Below, piece by piece: positions 27,742 through 35,994 of a stretch of DNA of 64,000 bases (position 1 is the first letter of the stretch; every line of letters begins with the position of its first letter). The notes beneath the pieces are model-generated. The model was not told the DNA's origin. It saw nothing but the letters and a program-made list of their open reading frames with translations, and did no database searches. This DNA comes from an uncultured Victivallales bacterium (lineage in GTDB: Bacteria; Verrucomicrobiota; Lentisphaeria; Victivallales; UBA1829): assembly GCA_934661375.1 (NCBI GenBank), contig CAKUJH010000017.1, forward strand, positions 1-64,000. The letters run 5' to 3'. The translations under genes and the position numbers were made by a program.

Positions 27742-27769
27742 AATATAACAGAATGCAGTGTTTTTTCAA
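27742..27769 (-). promoter_or_regulatory. nagA promoter
   Basis: On the minus strand, -35 TTGAAA (27769-27764), 16-nt spacer, -10 TATATT (27747-27742), about 55 bases before the nagA start. Confidence 0.6.
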
Positions 27770-27831
27770 GCAGATTCATGCAATTTTCATTTGAAAAAAG
27801 CACACCGGCCTGTCCGCGGCAGTGTTTTTGC

Positions 27832-27861
27832 CCCTTCCGCAGAAATTTTTCCGCGGAAGGG
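27832..27861 (-). terminator. hairpin after citrate synthase
   Basis: Nine-bp stem CCCTTCCGC (27832-27840) and GCGGAAGGG (27853-27861) just after the citrate synthase stop. No T-run follows on the minus strand, so it may stabilise the 3' end or act as a weak terminator. Confidence 0.45.
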
Positions 27862-27870
27862 AACATGAAA

Positions 27871-29148
27871 TCAGAGTTCGCCGAGACGTTTTCCGATGTA
27901 GATCTGACGCGGACGCACAATTTTGGTGTTAGCACCGATCATTTCTTTCCAGTGGGCGATCCAGCCGGGCAGACGCGCCAGCGCAAACATCACAGTGAAC
28001 ATGTTTTCCGGAATACCCAGCGCACGGTATACGATGCCGGAATAGAAATCCACGTTCGGATACAGATGACGCGAAATGAAATATTCATCATGCAGCGCGG
28101 CGTCTTCCACTTCCAGCGCAACATCCAGCAGCGGATCCTTGATATTCATCTTTTTCAGATATTCATGACATTCCTTCTTGATGATCCGGGCGCGCGGATC
28201 GAAGGTTTTGTAGACCCGGTGTCCGAAACCCATCAGCCGCTGGGTGTTTTTCTTGTTCTTGACTTGTTCAATATATTTTTTCACATCGCCGAGTTTCTGG
28301 ATATGACGGAGCATTTCCACCACTTCCTGATTGGCGCCGCCGTGCAGCGGTCCGGAAAGCGCGGAAATACCGGCGGAAATCGTGGCATACAGATTGACCT
28401 GCGCACTGCCGATGGTCCGGACTGTAGTGGTCGAGCAGTTCTGCTCATGATCCGCATGAAGAATCAGCAGGGTGTTCAGCACCCGCACTGCTTCGTCGGA
28501 AATGTTGTACGGCGCAACCGGCGAATCGAACATCATGTTCAGAAAATTTGCACAATAGGAAAGGTCATGACGCGGATAAACCACTGGCTCGCCGATGCTC
28601 TTCTTGTATGCCATCGCCGCCATGGTGCGAACCATGGAAATCAGCCGCGCCGTGGACAGTTCAATATCTTCCTCCATGGACAGCAGGTCGACATTCGGAT
28701 AGAATGCCGCCAGTGCATTGATCATAGTGGAAAGAATGTGCATGGGGTGTGCGCCGCGCGGAAAATGGTCGAAGAAGTGACGCATGTCTTCGTGCAGAAG
28801 AGAATTGGTGTTGAGCAGTGCGGAGAACATCCGGCCCTGTTCTTCATCCGGCAGAGTTCCATGAACCAGCAGGTAGGCGACTTTCACGAAGGAACCCGTT
28901 TTGACCAGTTCTTCAATGGGGATGCCGCGGTACCGGAGGATTCCTTTTTCTCCGTCGATGAAAGTGATCTTGCTGTAACACACCGCGGTATTGGTCAGAC
29001 TGGGGTCGAATGAAACGTAGCCGGTCGCTTTTCGGAGCTGGGCAATGTCAAACGCTTTTTCCCCTTCGGTACCCACGACCACAGGCAGTTTTATTTCCTT
29101 GCCGCCGATCTTCAGTACGGCAAATTCCGGTTCGATTGATTGTTCCAT
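27871..29148 (-). CDS. gltA: citrate synthase
   Basis: A 425-aa type II citrate synthase condensing oxaloacetate and acetyl-CoA. Recognisable sites: GILRYRGIPIEEL, a catalytic-His region SGPLHGGANQEVVEML, GFGHRVYKTFDPRA with the second His, and the C-terminal RPRQIYIG. GAGGAG precedes the ATG at 29148; the frame extends 18 codons further but without a ribosome site. It is monocistronic with its own promoter. Confidence 0.95.
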   Translation of the reverse strand: MEQSIEPEFAVLKIGGKEIKLPVVVGTEGEKAFDIAQLRKATGYVSFDPSLTNTAVCYSKITFIDGEKGILRYRGIPIEELVKTGSFVKVAYLLVHGTLPDEEQGRMFSALLNTNSLLHEDMRHFFDHFPRGAHPMHILSTMINALAAFYPNVDLLSMEEDIELSTARLISMVRTMAAMAYKKSIGEPVVYPRHDLSYCANFLNMMFDSPVAPYNISDEAVRVLNTLLILHADHEQNCSTTTVRTIGSAQVNLYATISAGISALSGPLHGGANQEVVEMLRHIQKLGDVKKYIEQVKNKKNTQRLMGFGHRVYKTFDPRARIIKKECHEYLKKMNIKDPLLDVALEVEDAALHDEYFISRHLYPNVDFYSGIVYRALGIPENMFTVMFALARLPGWIAHWKEMIGANTKIVRPRQIYIGKRLGEL

Positions 29149-29190
29149 TGTAATACTCCTCAAAATCAGAAATACAGTTAAAGATTTTAT

Positions 29191-29218
29191 AATATAGCAC
29201 ACATTCCAAATTATTCAA
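29191..29218 (-). promoter_or_regulatory. citrate synthase promoter
   Basis: On the minus strand, -35 TTGAAT (29218-29213), 16-nt spacer, -10 TATATT (29196-29191), followed after about 40 bases by the gltA start. Confidence 0.6.
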
Positions 29219-29357
29219 TAATCGGATTTATATTGTTCAATGCTTTCTGTCTATTGAAAATGCAGTTTCCTTGCAGAATTAAAATTGTTTTCAGCACAGG
29301 AAAAATACGGAAAGGAAATTTTACCGGAACGGGAGGTATTGCAGAATGGATAGACAG

Positions 29358-29403
29358 AATAAAAAACGGAACGTTCCGCCGAATCAAGGGGAACGTTCCG
29401 TTT
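29358..29403 (-). terminator. strong Rho-independent terminator
   Basis: Fourteen-bp stem AAACGGAACGTTCC (29364-29377) and GGAACGTTCCGTTT (29390-29403), with a T-rich tail on the minus strand. It ends the small secreted-protein gene just upstream of citrate synthase's promoter and also has a T-run on the other side. Confidence 0.85.
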
Positions 29404-29423
29404 AGAATTTTTTTGGAACTGGA

Positions 29424-29912
29424 TTATTTCGCCTGAGTCAAAGTGACGTTGCGGAATTGCGCTTTGCCTTCGACATTGCGGAACAATACATAGTAGTTGA
29501 CGGTTTTGATCGGTTTTTTGGGGGTGTAAGTCAGCTGAACTTTTTCCCAGTCATGAGTTCCGTTTTTAAAGCTGGCCTGCACTCCGAAAGTGTAAGTGTT
29601 GTCCGTGTGGAGAATATCGAGGTAAATGACGTAATTGTTGGCGGTGTTTCCTGTGACGTCTTCACATTTGCTTTCCGCGGAGAAGGTGATCGCCTTCGGT
29701 TCGGTCTGATTCAGAACGACAATCTGGATGACGCCGGCTTTTTTGAATTCAGCCGTTCCGACGAAGGAAAAAGTTCCGTTCTGCCGGTCAATCACGCTGG
29801 TTTTGTCTGCCTGAGAGTAGAGCCGCCAGTTGGCGTTTTTCAGGAGATTGGCATCCTGAGCGAAGATTCCGAGTGTCAGGGCGAAGAGGAACAGCACTGC
29901 AAGTTTTTTCAT
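29424..29912 (-). CDS. small secreted protein, carbohydrate-binding-module-like
   Basis: A 162-aa protein with a signal peptide (MKKLAVLFLFALTLGIFAQ) and a beta-rich mature domain beginning NLLKNANWRLYS. The pattern of a leading NLL.N..W, a central DWEKVQLTYTPKK and a final GKAQFRNVTLTQ recalls family-4/CBM-like jelly-roll domains, and resembles in outline the first domains of the two secreted proteins at 47.9-52.1 kb. Start taken at MKKLAV, with GGGAG upstream; the open frame extends further but lacks a ribosome site. Function unknown. Confidence 0.65.
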   Translation of the reverse strand: MKKLAVLFLFALTLGIFAQDANLLKNANWRLYSQADKTSVIDRQNGTFSFVGTAEFKKAGVIQIVVLNQTEPKAITFSAESKCEDVTGNTANNYVIYLDILHTDNTYTFGVQASFKNGTHDWEKVQLTYTPKKPIKTVNYYVLFRNVEGKAQFRNVTLTQAK

Positions 29913-30153
29913 TATTTGATAACTCCCATGGGTTGCGGCGGCATGGTTTTCCGCCAGTTGTTTTGACTTTCGAAAAAGTTCTTCCTTAAAATATAAGGGC
30001 ACATTCCCGCATTTCAACCGCAAACTGCAAAGATTTTTTGAAAAAACGCCTTTTCAATTCGGCGGAACAGTCATATTCCAAACAGTTCGACGGAATAACA
30101 TAACAGGAAATGGGAAATTCGCAGATTTTTTCTGGAAAAAACGGCAGGGAGCC

Positions 30154-30181
30154 TTGCATTTATTCTGCAATGTGATATAGT
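30154..30181 (+). promoter_or_regulatory. promoter of the IclR-family gene
   Basis: -35 TTGCAT (30154-30159), 16-nt spacer, -10 TATAGT (30176-30181). Confidence 0.55.
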
Positions 30182-30184
30182 AAT

Positions 30185-30213
30185 ATATGAAATAAGGAAT
30201 TATAATTTCATAT
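30185..30213 (+). promoter_or_regulatory. inverted repeat, probable operator of the IclR-family regulator
   Basis: Nine-bp arms ATATGAAAT (30185-30193) and ATTTCATAT (30205-30213) with an 11-bp spacer, placed between the -10 element and the start codon at 30215. A palindrome here fits autoregulation. Confidence 0.6.
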
Positions 30214-30214
30214 T

Positions 30215-30916
30215 ATGAAATCACTGCATAAAACATTTGACATTCTGGAGTATGTGGTTCTGCAGAATGGACAATCGGTAACTCCCAGTGAAGCCGCGGC
30301 TGCGCTGGGCGTGAATCTGGTTACCTGCACCCGGATCATGGGTGAACTGACGGACCGCGGGTATCTGGTGAAAATTTCCCGGAAAGACGGATATGCCGCC
30401 GGCCCTATGGTGATTTCCCTGGGAACCCGCGACAATGTATACAGACGGATCGCCTCCGCCGCCTCCGGTCCTGTCGAAGAGCTGTCGGAATTCCTTCATC
30501 GCCAGGTGAATATCGCAGTGCTGGATCAGTCGCGCCGCATCATGCTCTGTTATCATCTCGCCGATGCGGAACTGAAACCGTGGGACCGCTTTTTCTTTAC
30601 CGACCAATGGGATACCGCGACCGGGCGTCTGCTGATTGCCGCACAGGATGACCGGTCCGCCGAAAAACTGACTGCTTCCGCCGGCGTGTTTCCCTTTCCG
30701 AAAGAACAGCTGGATGCGATCCGGCGGGCAGGCGCTGTGCGGTTCGAGCTGAACGGGGAAATCATTATCGGGCATTGGGTGCGGGTGTCCGGTTATCCCG
30801 CCGCGGCGTTCGGATTCGGTATTGCTCCGGAACGCGCCGATGAGGCTTTCGCCCGTTCTGCCGCGACAGCGGAACGGATACGCAATCTGCTGATGAAACC
30901 GAATTTTGCCTATTAA
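30215..30916 (+). CDS. IclR-family transcriptional regulator
   Basis: A 233-aa regulator. The winged helix-turn-helix is near residues 1-65 (LHKTFDILEYVV, TPSEAAAALGVNLVTCTRIM, DRGYLVKI) and the remainder is a GAF-like effector domain ending in an RIRNLLMK helix. It precedes by 20 bases the hexosaminidase gene, so it probably regulates the hexosaminidase/two-SIS gene set and itself through the palindrome at its start. The effector is unknown; an amino sugar or its phosphate is likely from the context. Confidence 0.85.
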   Translation: MKSLHKTFDILEYVVLQNGQSVTPSEAAAALGVNLVTCTRIMGELTDRGYLVKISRKDGYAAGPMVISLGTRDNVYRRIASAASGPVEELSEFLHRQVNIAVLDQSRRIMLCYHLADAELKPWDRFFFTDQWDTATGRLLIAAQDDRSAEKLTASAGVFPFPKEQLDAIRRAGAVRFELNGEIIIGHWVRVSGYPAAAFGFGIAPERADEAFARSAATAERIRNLLMKPNFAY

Positions 30917-30936
30917 TATATCGAAAGGAATGATTT

Positions 30937-32802
30937 ATGATGATTTTGACCTGGAATCCGAAGACCACGGATGTCGCACTTCATGAACTGCTGCGGACTC
31001 TGGCGGATGAATATCCGCTGCGGGAGGATGCGCAGAATGTAAATCTCGTATTCGAAAAAACGGAAGATCCCGGTGTACTGCGGGTCACCCGGCGCGGGGA
31101 CTGCTGGTTTGTGGCATACGGTCCCGGCGCAGTGGCGGCACGCGGCGTGGCATATGCGTTCTCCGCGCAGGAATGCAGCGAAAAAGTTTTCTTCAAGACG
31201 TACGGAATTCTGTTTGACTGCACCCGCGGCAACATCATCACGGTCAAGCATTTCAAACACTGGCTGCGGCGTCTGGCTCTGCTCGGCTACAATATGGCGA
31301 TGATCTATACCAAGGATGCGTATCAGGTTCCCGGCGAACCGTATTTCGGTTACATGCGCGGCGCGTATTCCATGGAGGAAATCCGCGAGATTGACGCTTA
31401 CGCCAAAAAACTCAATATTGAAATGATTGCCTCCATTCAGGCGCTGGGACATCTGGAACCGGTTCTGCGCTGGCCGGTCTACAATGAAATCCGCGATACA
31501 TCCAGCGTGATTCTGGTCGATGAACCGCAGTCCTACGAACTGCTGGAAAAAATGATAAAATTCTGGAGCGATGCGCTGTCCTCCCGCCGGATCCATCTCG
31601 GCATGGACGAAACGCATGACCTCGGACGCGGCAAATTCATGGACCGGAACGGTTATGAAAGCCCGTTTGACATTTACAACCGGCATCTCGGACGTCTCTG
31701 CAAGATGTGCGAAAAATTCAAACTGAAACCGATCATCTGGTCGGATATGTATTTCCGTTATGCCAACAAGGATCAGAATTATTACGACACGCAGTCCGCA
31801 GTGCCGGAAAATGTCAAAAAAGCCATTCCGCCGATGGTGCAGCTTTCCTATTGGGATTACTATCACCGTGACCGCGAAACGTATGAAAAAATGCTCGCCC
31901 GCACCCGTGATCTCAATGGCAGTGCGCCGCTTATGGCTTCCGGAGTGTGGACCTGGCAGCGTTTCTGGACCGATTATGAAATGACGTATGCCACCGTTCG
32001 TCCCTGCATTGACGTCTGCCGGAAAACCGGCGTGAATGAGCTGATTTTCACTCTCTGGGGCGATGACGGCGGTTATTGCGATTTCGATTCCGCGTTTGCC
32101 GCTCTGGCATGGGCTGCCGATTACGCCTGCAATGAAAAGGAAAACGAAGACCGCACTGCCAAACTGTTTGAGGCTGTCTGCGGTTCGTCTTACCGTCTTC
32201 AGATGATTTGCGGCAATTCCTGCTACACGTACAACGGAAAACTCGACCGGATCGTCAAAATCACACCGGGAGCGCTGCTCTGGGACGATCCGCTCATGGC
32301 GATTGCCTGGCATGAATTCCCCGCCATGAAGCCGCAGCTGGCGGAAACCCTGCTGAGCGGTTACCGTAAAATCATGGAACTCATTGAACCGCACCGGGAT
32401 GACCAGGCTGCCGGACATATCAACTATGTCTGGAATCTCCTGAATGTGCTGATTCTCAAAATAGAACTGCGGCAGCGTCTGGAACACGCTTATGAGAAAC
32501 GTGATTTCAATACGCTGGAAACCATTGCCGAACGTTATATCCCGGATGTTCTGGACGCCATCGACGGTTTGCTGGAAGCCTTCCGCGAACAATGGAAACG
32601 CAGTTTCAAATCTTATGGAATGGAACTCATGCAGATTCGTCTGGGCGGACTTTCCGAACGTTACCGCGAACTTGCCCGTGTGATCGACGAACTGGTTCAC
32701 GGCGAAATTGATTCCATTCCGGAACTGGAAATCAAACATCAGCCGCGGGGATATCTCCCGGATTCTTATCTCCGCACGGCAACCGGATGTTTCTTCATCT
32801 GA
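30937..32802 (+). CDS. GH20-like beta-N-acetylhexosaminidase, cytoplasmic
   Basis: A 621-aa protein. Residues about 1-85 look like the small alpha/beta domain that precedes GH20 catalytic barrels. The barrel starts near GILFDCTRGNIITVKHF and includes IHLGMDETHDLGRG near 220-233, where the Asp-Glu pair matches the GH20 substrate-assisted catalytic motif, and IIWSDMYFRY. No signal peptide is visible, so it likely removes terminal GlcNAc/GalNAc from imported oligosaccharides. AAAGGAA precedes the ATG. It lies between the IclR gene and a two-SIS protein. Family placement by eye could be off within the hexosaminidase superfamily. Confidence 0.75.
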   Translation: MMILTWNPKTTDVALHELLRTLADEYPLREDAQNVNLVFEKTEDPGVLRVTRRGDCWFVAYGPGAVAARGVAYAFSAQECSEKVFFKTYGILFDCTRGNIITVKHFKHWLRRLALLGYNMAMIYTKDAYQVPGEPYFGYMRGAYSMEEIREIDAYAKKLNIEMIASIQALGHLEPVLRWPVYNEIRDTSSVILVDEPQSYELLEKMIKFWSDALSSRRIHLGMDETHDLGRGKFMDRNGYESPFDIYNRHLGRLCKMCEKFKLKPIIWSDMYFRYANKDQNYYDTQSAVPENVKKAIPPMVQLSYWDYYHRDRETYEKMLARTRDLNGSAPLMASGVWTWQRFWTDYEMTYATVRPCIDVCRKTGVNELIFTLWGDDGGYCDFDSAFAALAWAADYACNEKENEDRTAKLFEAVCGSSYRLQMICGNSCYTYNGKLDRIVKITPGALLWDDPLMAIAWHEFPAMKPQLAETLLSGYRKIMELIEPHRDDQAAGHINYVWNLLNVLILKIELRQRLEHAYEKRDFNTLETIAERYIPDVLDAIDGLLEAFREQWKRSFKSYGMELMQIRLGGLSERYRELARVIDELVHGEIDSIPELEIKHQPRGYLPDSYLRTATGCFFI

Positions 32803-32821
32803 TAAAAGGAGTTGAATGATC

Positions 32822-34504
32822 ATGAGTGAAAAAGCATTGAAACAGGCCATGGATTTCATGGAAAACGAAAAACAGTTCCATCTCGGATTTCTGCCGACGG
32901 AACAATCCAACCCGCTGACCAGAAATCTGGATCGCGAATTTGCCAAATCCAGTGTGGACGGCGTGAAGAATCTGCAGAGTGTCGACCGCAATGTGCTGGT
33001 CATGGCGAAACGCATTTTCGCCTCGGCGGAATTCCGGAAACTGGTCGATGCCGGAGAAAAAACTATCCGGAACGGCGGAAAAGTCGTCTTTTCCGGCTGC
33101 GGCGCGACCGGACGGCTCAGCATTCTGCTGGAATGCATGTGGCGCGACTGCTGCGCCGGCAATGCCGCCCTGTCTCCGTATGCGGATCATGTGTTCAGTA
33201 TCATGACCGGCGGCGATTATGCGCTGGTGAAATCCGTGGAATTTTTCGAGGATTACCAGTCGTTCGGCCGCCGTCAGGTCCAGGAAATGGGCATGACGGA
33301 AAACGACATGCTGGTCGCCATTACGGAAGGCGGCGAAACTTCCTCCGTGCTGGGCACGGTGTTTGAAGCTGTGGAACGCGGCTGCAAAGTGTTCCTGATG
33401 TTCAACAATCCCGCTGATCTGCTGGCGGAACATCTGGAACGCTCCCGGAAAGCGATCCGCGACCCGCGGGTCTGCGTGCTGGATCTCTCCTGCGGTCCGA
33501 TGGCGCTGGCGGGTTCCACCCGGATGCAGGCAACGACTTCCGAACAGCTGGTTGCCGGCGGTGCCCTGGAAAGCATGATGAACCGTCTGACCGGCGCCGC
33601 GCAGCTGGATTATGCGGCGGAATTTGAAAAACTGCTCGGACAGCTGGAAGCGCCCGCCGCACGCAAAGGCATGGCGGATTACATTGATTTCGAGGCGGCT
33701 GTCTACCGTAAAAAAGGTTTGATCACTTATTTCGCGAATGATTATCTGCTGGATATTTTCACCGATACGACGGAACGTTCCCCGACGTTCATGCTGCCGC
33801 CGTTCCGCAAGAATGACGACACCGTGTCGCCGCGTCCGTGGGCGTTTGTCAAGAATCCGCTGCTGTCCACTCCGGAAACCTGGCGGAACGGGATGCACCG
33901 TCCGCTGCGCTGTCTGGAATGGGGACCCGCCGATTATGTCCGGATGAATGCGCCGGAAAGCATTCCCGCCAATCCGCCGAAAATCCGGGCGTCGGAACTG
34001 CTGAAATTTGAAGTCGGCAAAGAATCTCCGGAAGACCGCGCGGTTACCGGCAATGACGCGGCTGTGCTGGTTACCGTCGGCAGGACGCAGAGCAATCCGG
34101 AAATCTTTTCCGCATTTGCGGCGATGAAGGCTCCGTTTGCGGAACGCCGTCATCTGGCGGTGGGCGGCGACGCTTCTGCGGATTTTGCCGTGCCGTGTGA
34201 ACTGCCGGAATCTCCGCTGCACATCATGCAGCATATGGCGATAAAGCTGGTCCTGAACACGATTTCCACGGGCGTGATGGCTGTGCTTGGCCGCATTACC
34301 GGCAACTGGATGAGCTGGGTGGACGTTACCAACAAAAAACTCATGGACCGCGGAATCCGTCTGATCTGCGAAATCGGCGGACTGGACTACCGCTCCGGCT
34401 GCATCCGGCTCTTCGAGGCGGTGGAGGAACTGGCAGACAAACATCGCGCGTTCGATGAAAAAGTTTCGGCTGTGCAGTATGTGCTGAAACAGATGGGACG
34501 CTGA
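32822..34504 (+). CDS. two-SIS-domain MurQ/GCKR-like protein
   Basis: A 560-aa protein with two sugar-phosphate-isomerase (SIS) halves. The first shows VVFSGCGATGRLSILLE, TGGDYALVKSVEFFEDY, TEGGETSSVL and GPMALAGSTRMQATTSEQLV. The second ends with LVLNTISTGVMAVLGRITGN and VDVTNKKLMDRG. Single-domain MurQ (N-acetylmuramate-6-phosphate etherase) has these motifs in about 300 residues; the doubled form is that of animal glucokinase regulatory protein. The Glu expected after GRLG.LDAS in MurQ is not in register here. AAAGGAG fits the ATG at 32822 better than the one at 32816. A hexosamine-phosphate sensing or etherase role is inferred. Confidence 0.75.
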   Translation: MSEKALKQAMDFMENEKQFHLGFLPTEQSNPLTRNLDREFAKSSVDGVKNLQSVDRNVLVMAKRIFASAEFRKLVDAGEKTIRNGGKVVFSGCGATGRLSILLECMWRDCCAGNAALSPYADHVFSIMTGGDYALVKSVEFFEDYQSFGRRQVQEMGMTENDMLVAITEGGETSSVLGTVFEAVERGCKVFLMFNNPADLLAEHLERSRKAIRDPRVCVLDLSCGPMALAGSTRMQATTSEQLVAGGALESMMNRLTGAAQLDYAAEFEKLLGQLEAPAARKGMADYIDFEAAVYRKKGLITYFANDYLLDIFTDTTERSPTFMLPPFRKNDDTVSPRPWAFVKNPLLSTPETWRNGMHRPLRCLEWGPADYVRMNAPESIPANPPKIRASELLKFEVGKESPEDRAVTGNDAAVLVTVGRTQSNPEIFSAFAAMKAPFAERRHLAVGGDASADFAVPCELPESPLHIMQHMAIKLVLNTISTGVMAVLGRITGNWMSWVDVTNKKLMDRGIRLICEIGGLDYRSGCIRLFEAVEELADKHRAFDEKVSAVQYVLKQMGR

Positions 34505-34525
34505 ACCCGTCTGCTTTACCGGCAA

Positions 34526-34573
34526 GAAAAAACTCCTGACCCGGAATTTTTCCGCGATTCAGGAGTTTTTTTT
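34526..34573. terminator. bidirectional terminator
   Basis: Stem AACTCCTGA (34531-34539) and TCAGGAGTT (34559-34567) flanked by an A-run (34527-34532) and a run of eight T (34566-34573). It separates the two-SIS gene from the convergent kinase gene and can serve both. Confidence 0.85.
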
Positions 34574-34588
34574 CTGTGCGGGGATGAT

Positions 34589-35686
34589 TTATTTCAGAAC
34601 ATTCCGCATGGCATTCATCTGTTCTTCAATGGAACTGACCAGTTTGAACTGGGTGCGGGAGCGGTCCAGGTTCTGGTTCGGACGCTTGATTTTGAAATAT
34701 GTATCGCCGACCAGATAGTCGGTGAGGAACCGCACGCCGATTTCCAGCGTGATGATTTTGCCCGCCATCGGCATGTATTCCTTTTCCGCGGAGGTCATGA
34801 ATTTCTGGGCAGACTGATAGAAGCCGCGCGACAATGCTTCGTACATGTCAAAACGCATGAACACTTTTTCCAGATTGACTTCATCTTCTTCGGCGGGATT
34901 GGTTCCGCTGCGGACCATGTCGCCGAAGTCATAGAGGGACAGCCCCGGCATGACCGTATCCAGGTCAATGACGCAGATTCCTTCTCCGGACAGGTCGTCG
35001 ATCAGGATGTTGTTGCACTTGGTGTCATTGTGGGTGATGCGTTCAGGAATGGCGCCTTCCCTGTTGAGCTGAATCAGCGTTCCGGCTTCCTCTTTGCGGG
35101 ACAATACGAAGTCAATTTCCTTCTGGACATTTCTGACGCGGTTGAGCGGATCCTGCCGGATCGCGTCTTCGAGCTGTTCGATCCGTTTGGGGGTGTTGTG
35201 GAAATCGGGGATGGTGTCATGGAGTCTTTCACCGGGCAGGTCGGTCAGCTGCTGCTGAAATTCGCCGAACGCCTTGGCGATGCAGTAGGCCTGTTCCGGA
35301 GTTTCCAGCACTTCATAGGCGCGTGCGCGTTCCACAAATATATAGGCGCGCCAGCAGTTGCCGCGGCGGTCCATCACATACGGCTTGTCGTCATGAGTCC
35401 GCAGCAGACGGATCGTGCGCTTCCGGGTTTCGGCGTGGCTGGAATGAATGTGTGAAAGAATATGTTTGGTGACGCGGTCCACATTTTCCATGACCTTGAC
35501 CGGTTCCTTGAACACATTGCCGTTGATGCGCTGAAGCACATAATTCAGACGGATGGCGCCCTGGTCAAAAGTCAGCATGAATGTGTCGTTCACATGTCCG
35601 TTACCGAATGGTACACCTACCAGATAATCTCCATAGATAATGAATTTACTGATGAGGTCGCGTAATTCTCTTTGTGAATATGCCAT
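34589..35686 (-). CDS. nahK: N-acetylhexosamine 1-kinase-like phosphotransferase
   Basis: A 365-aa APH/choline-kinase-fold enzyme. It follows NahK of bifidobacteria closely: GDYLVGVPFGNGHVNDTF at the N-terminus, YVLQRINGNVFKEPVKVMEN, the catalytic RITHNDTKCNNILIDD (Asp near residue 213), VIDLDTVMPGLSLYDFGD and a C-terminal RFLTDYL.GDTYFK.KRP stretch. It would phosphorylate GlcNAc/GalNAc at C1 with ATP. Start at the ATG at 35686 (AGGAAG close before it); a TTG seven codons earlier is possible. It faces the hexosaminidase/two-SIS genes across a terminator and has its own promoter. Confidence 0.8.
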   Translation of the reverse strand: MAYSQRELRDLISKFIIYGDYLVGVPFGNGHVNDTFMLTFDQGAIRLNYVLQRINGNVFKEPVKVMENVDRVTKHILSHIHSSHAETRKRTIRLLRTHDDKPYVMDRRGNCWRAYIFVERARAYEVLETPEQAYCIAKAFGEFQQQLTDLPGERLHDTIPDFHNTPKRIEQLEDAIRQDPLNRVRNVQKEIDFVLSRKEEAGTLIQLNREGAIPERITHNDTKCNNILIDDLSGEGICVIDLDTVMPGLSLYDFGDMVRSGTNPAEEDEVNLEKVFMRFDMYEALSRGFYQSAQKFMTSAEKEYMPMAGKIITLEIGVRFLTDYLVGDTYFKIKRPNQNLDRSRTQFKLVSSIEEQMNAMRNVLK

Positions 35687-35769
35687 GTTCTTCCTGTTCT
35701 GGTTCAAATTCCTGTTTCGGCAGATATTCAGCAGTTCCTTGCGGCATACCGCTTACCCGATAAGCAGGC

Positions 35770-35797
35770 AATATACATGTGATTTGCCGCAAGTCAA
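35770..35797 (-). promoter_or_regulatory. promoter of the NahK-like gene
   Basis: On the minus strand, -35 TTGACT (35797-35792), 16-nt spacer, -10 TATATT (35775-35770). Confidence 0.6.
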
Positions 35798-35910
35798 GAA
35801 AATTTTGCCGCACGGAACCGAAAGCGGCGTTTTTACCGTCTGATTTTTACCGGCAAATCCATGAAAACAGGAAAAAAGCAGATTTTTTCATTTTTTTTCT
35901 GGAAAACCAT

Positions 35911-35938
35911 TTGCTTTTTCAGAATATTGAAGTATATT
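35911..35938 (+). promoter_or_regulatory. rubrerythrin promoter
   Basis: -35 TTGCTT (35911-35916), 16-nt spacer, -10 TATATT (35933-35938), immediately followed by a Per-box-like sequence. Confidence 0.5.
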
Positions 35939-35943
35939 TAATT

Positions 35944-35958
35944 TTATAATGACTACAA
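35944..35958 (+). promoter_or_regulatory. PerR/Fur-type operator (Per-box-like)
   Basis: TTATAATGACTACAA matches the 7-1-7 Per-box TTATAATnATTATAA at 12 of 14 defined positions and covers the expected transcription start of rubrerythrin. A Fur/PerR-family gene lies just downstream of rubrerythrin. Confidence 0.6.
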
Positions 35959-35994
35959 TATGTTGTCAGAAAACCAAAAAAAGGAGTTTGTAAA

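Larger units (their letters stand above)
29913..30214. other. divergent intergenic region with two promoters
   Basis: No gene seen. It holds a minus-strand promoter for the small secreted protein (-35 TTGAAA at 30017-30012, -10 TATATT at 29995-29990, 16-nt spacer) and a plus-strand promoter for the IclR gene with an inverted repeat. The part at 30030-30150 shows nothing recognisable. Confidence 0.55.
35687..35994. other. divergent intergenic region between the kinase and rubrerythrin
   Basis: No gene seen. It contains a minus-strand promoter near 35770-35797 for the kinase gene and a plus-strand promoter with a Per-box-like site near 35911-35958 for rubrerythrin. The middle (35800-35905) is T-rich without a recognised element. 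Confidence 0.55.

Noticed and set aside
26515..29013. 832-codon plus-strand frame spanning nagA and citrate synthase
   Set aside because: It covers two well-defined genes plus their intergenic promoter on the other strand, which a real gene would not.
30913..34525. Long minus-strand frames opposite the hexosaminidase and two-SIS genes
   Set aside because: Sense strand has family motifs and ribosome sites; antisense frames lack both.
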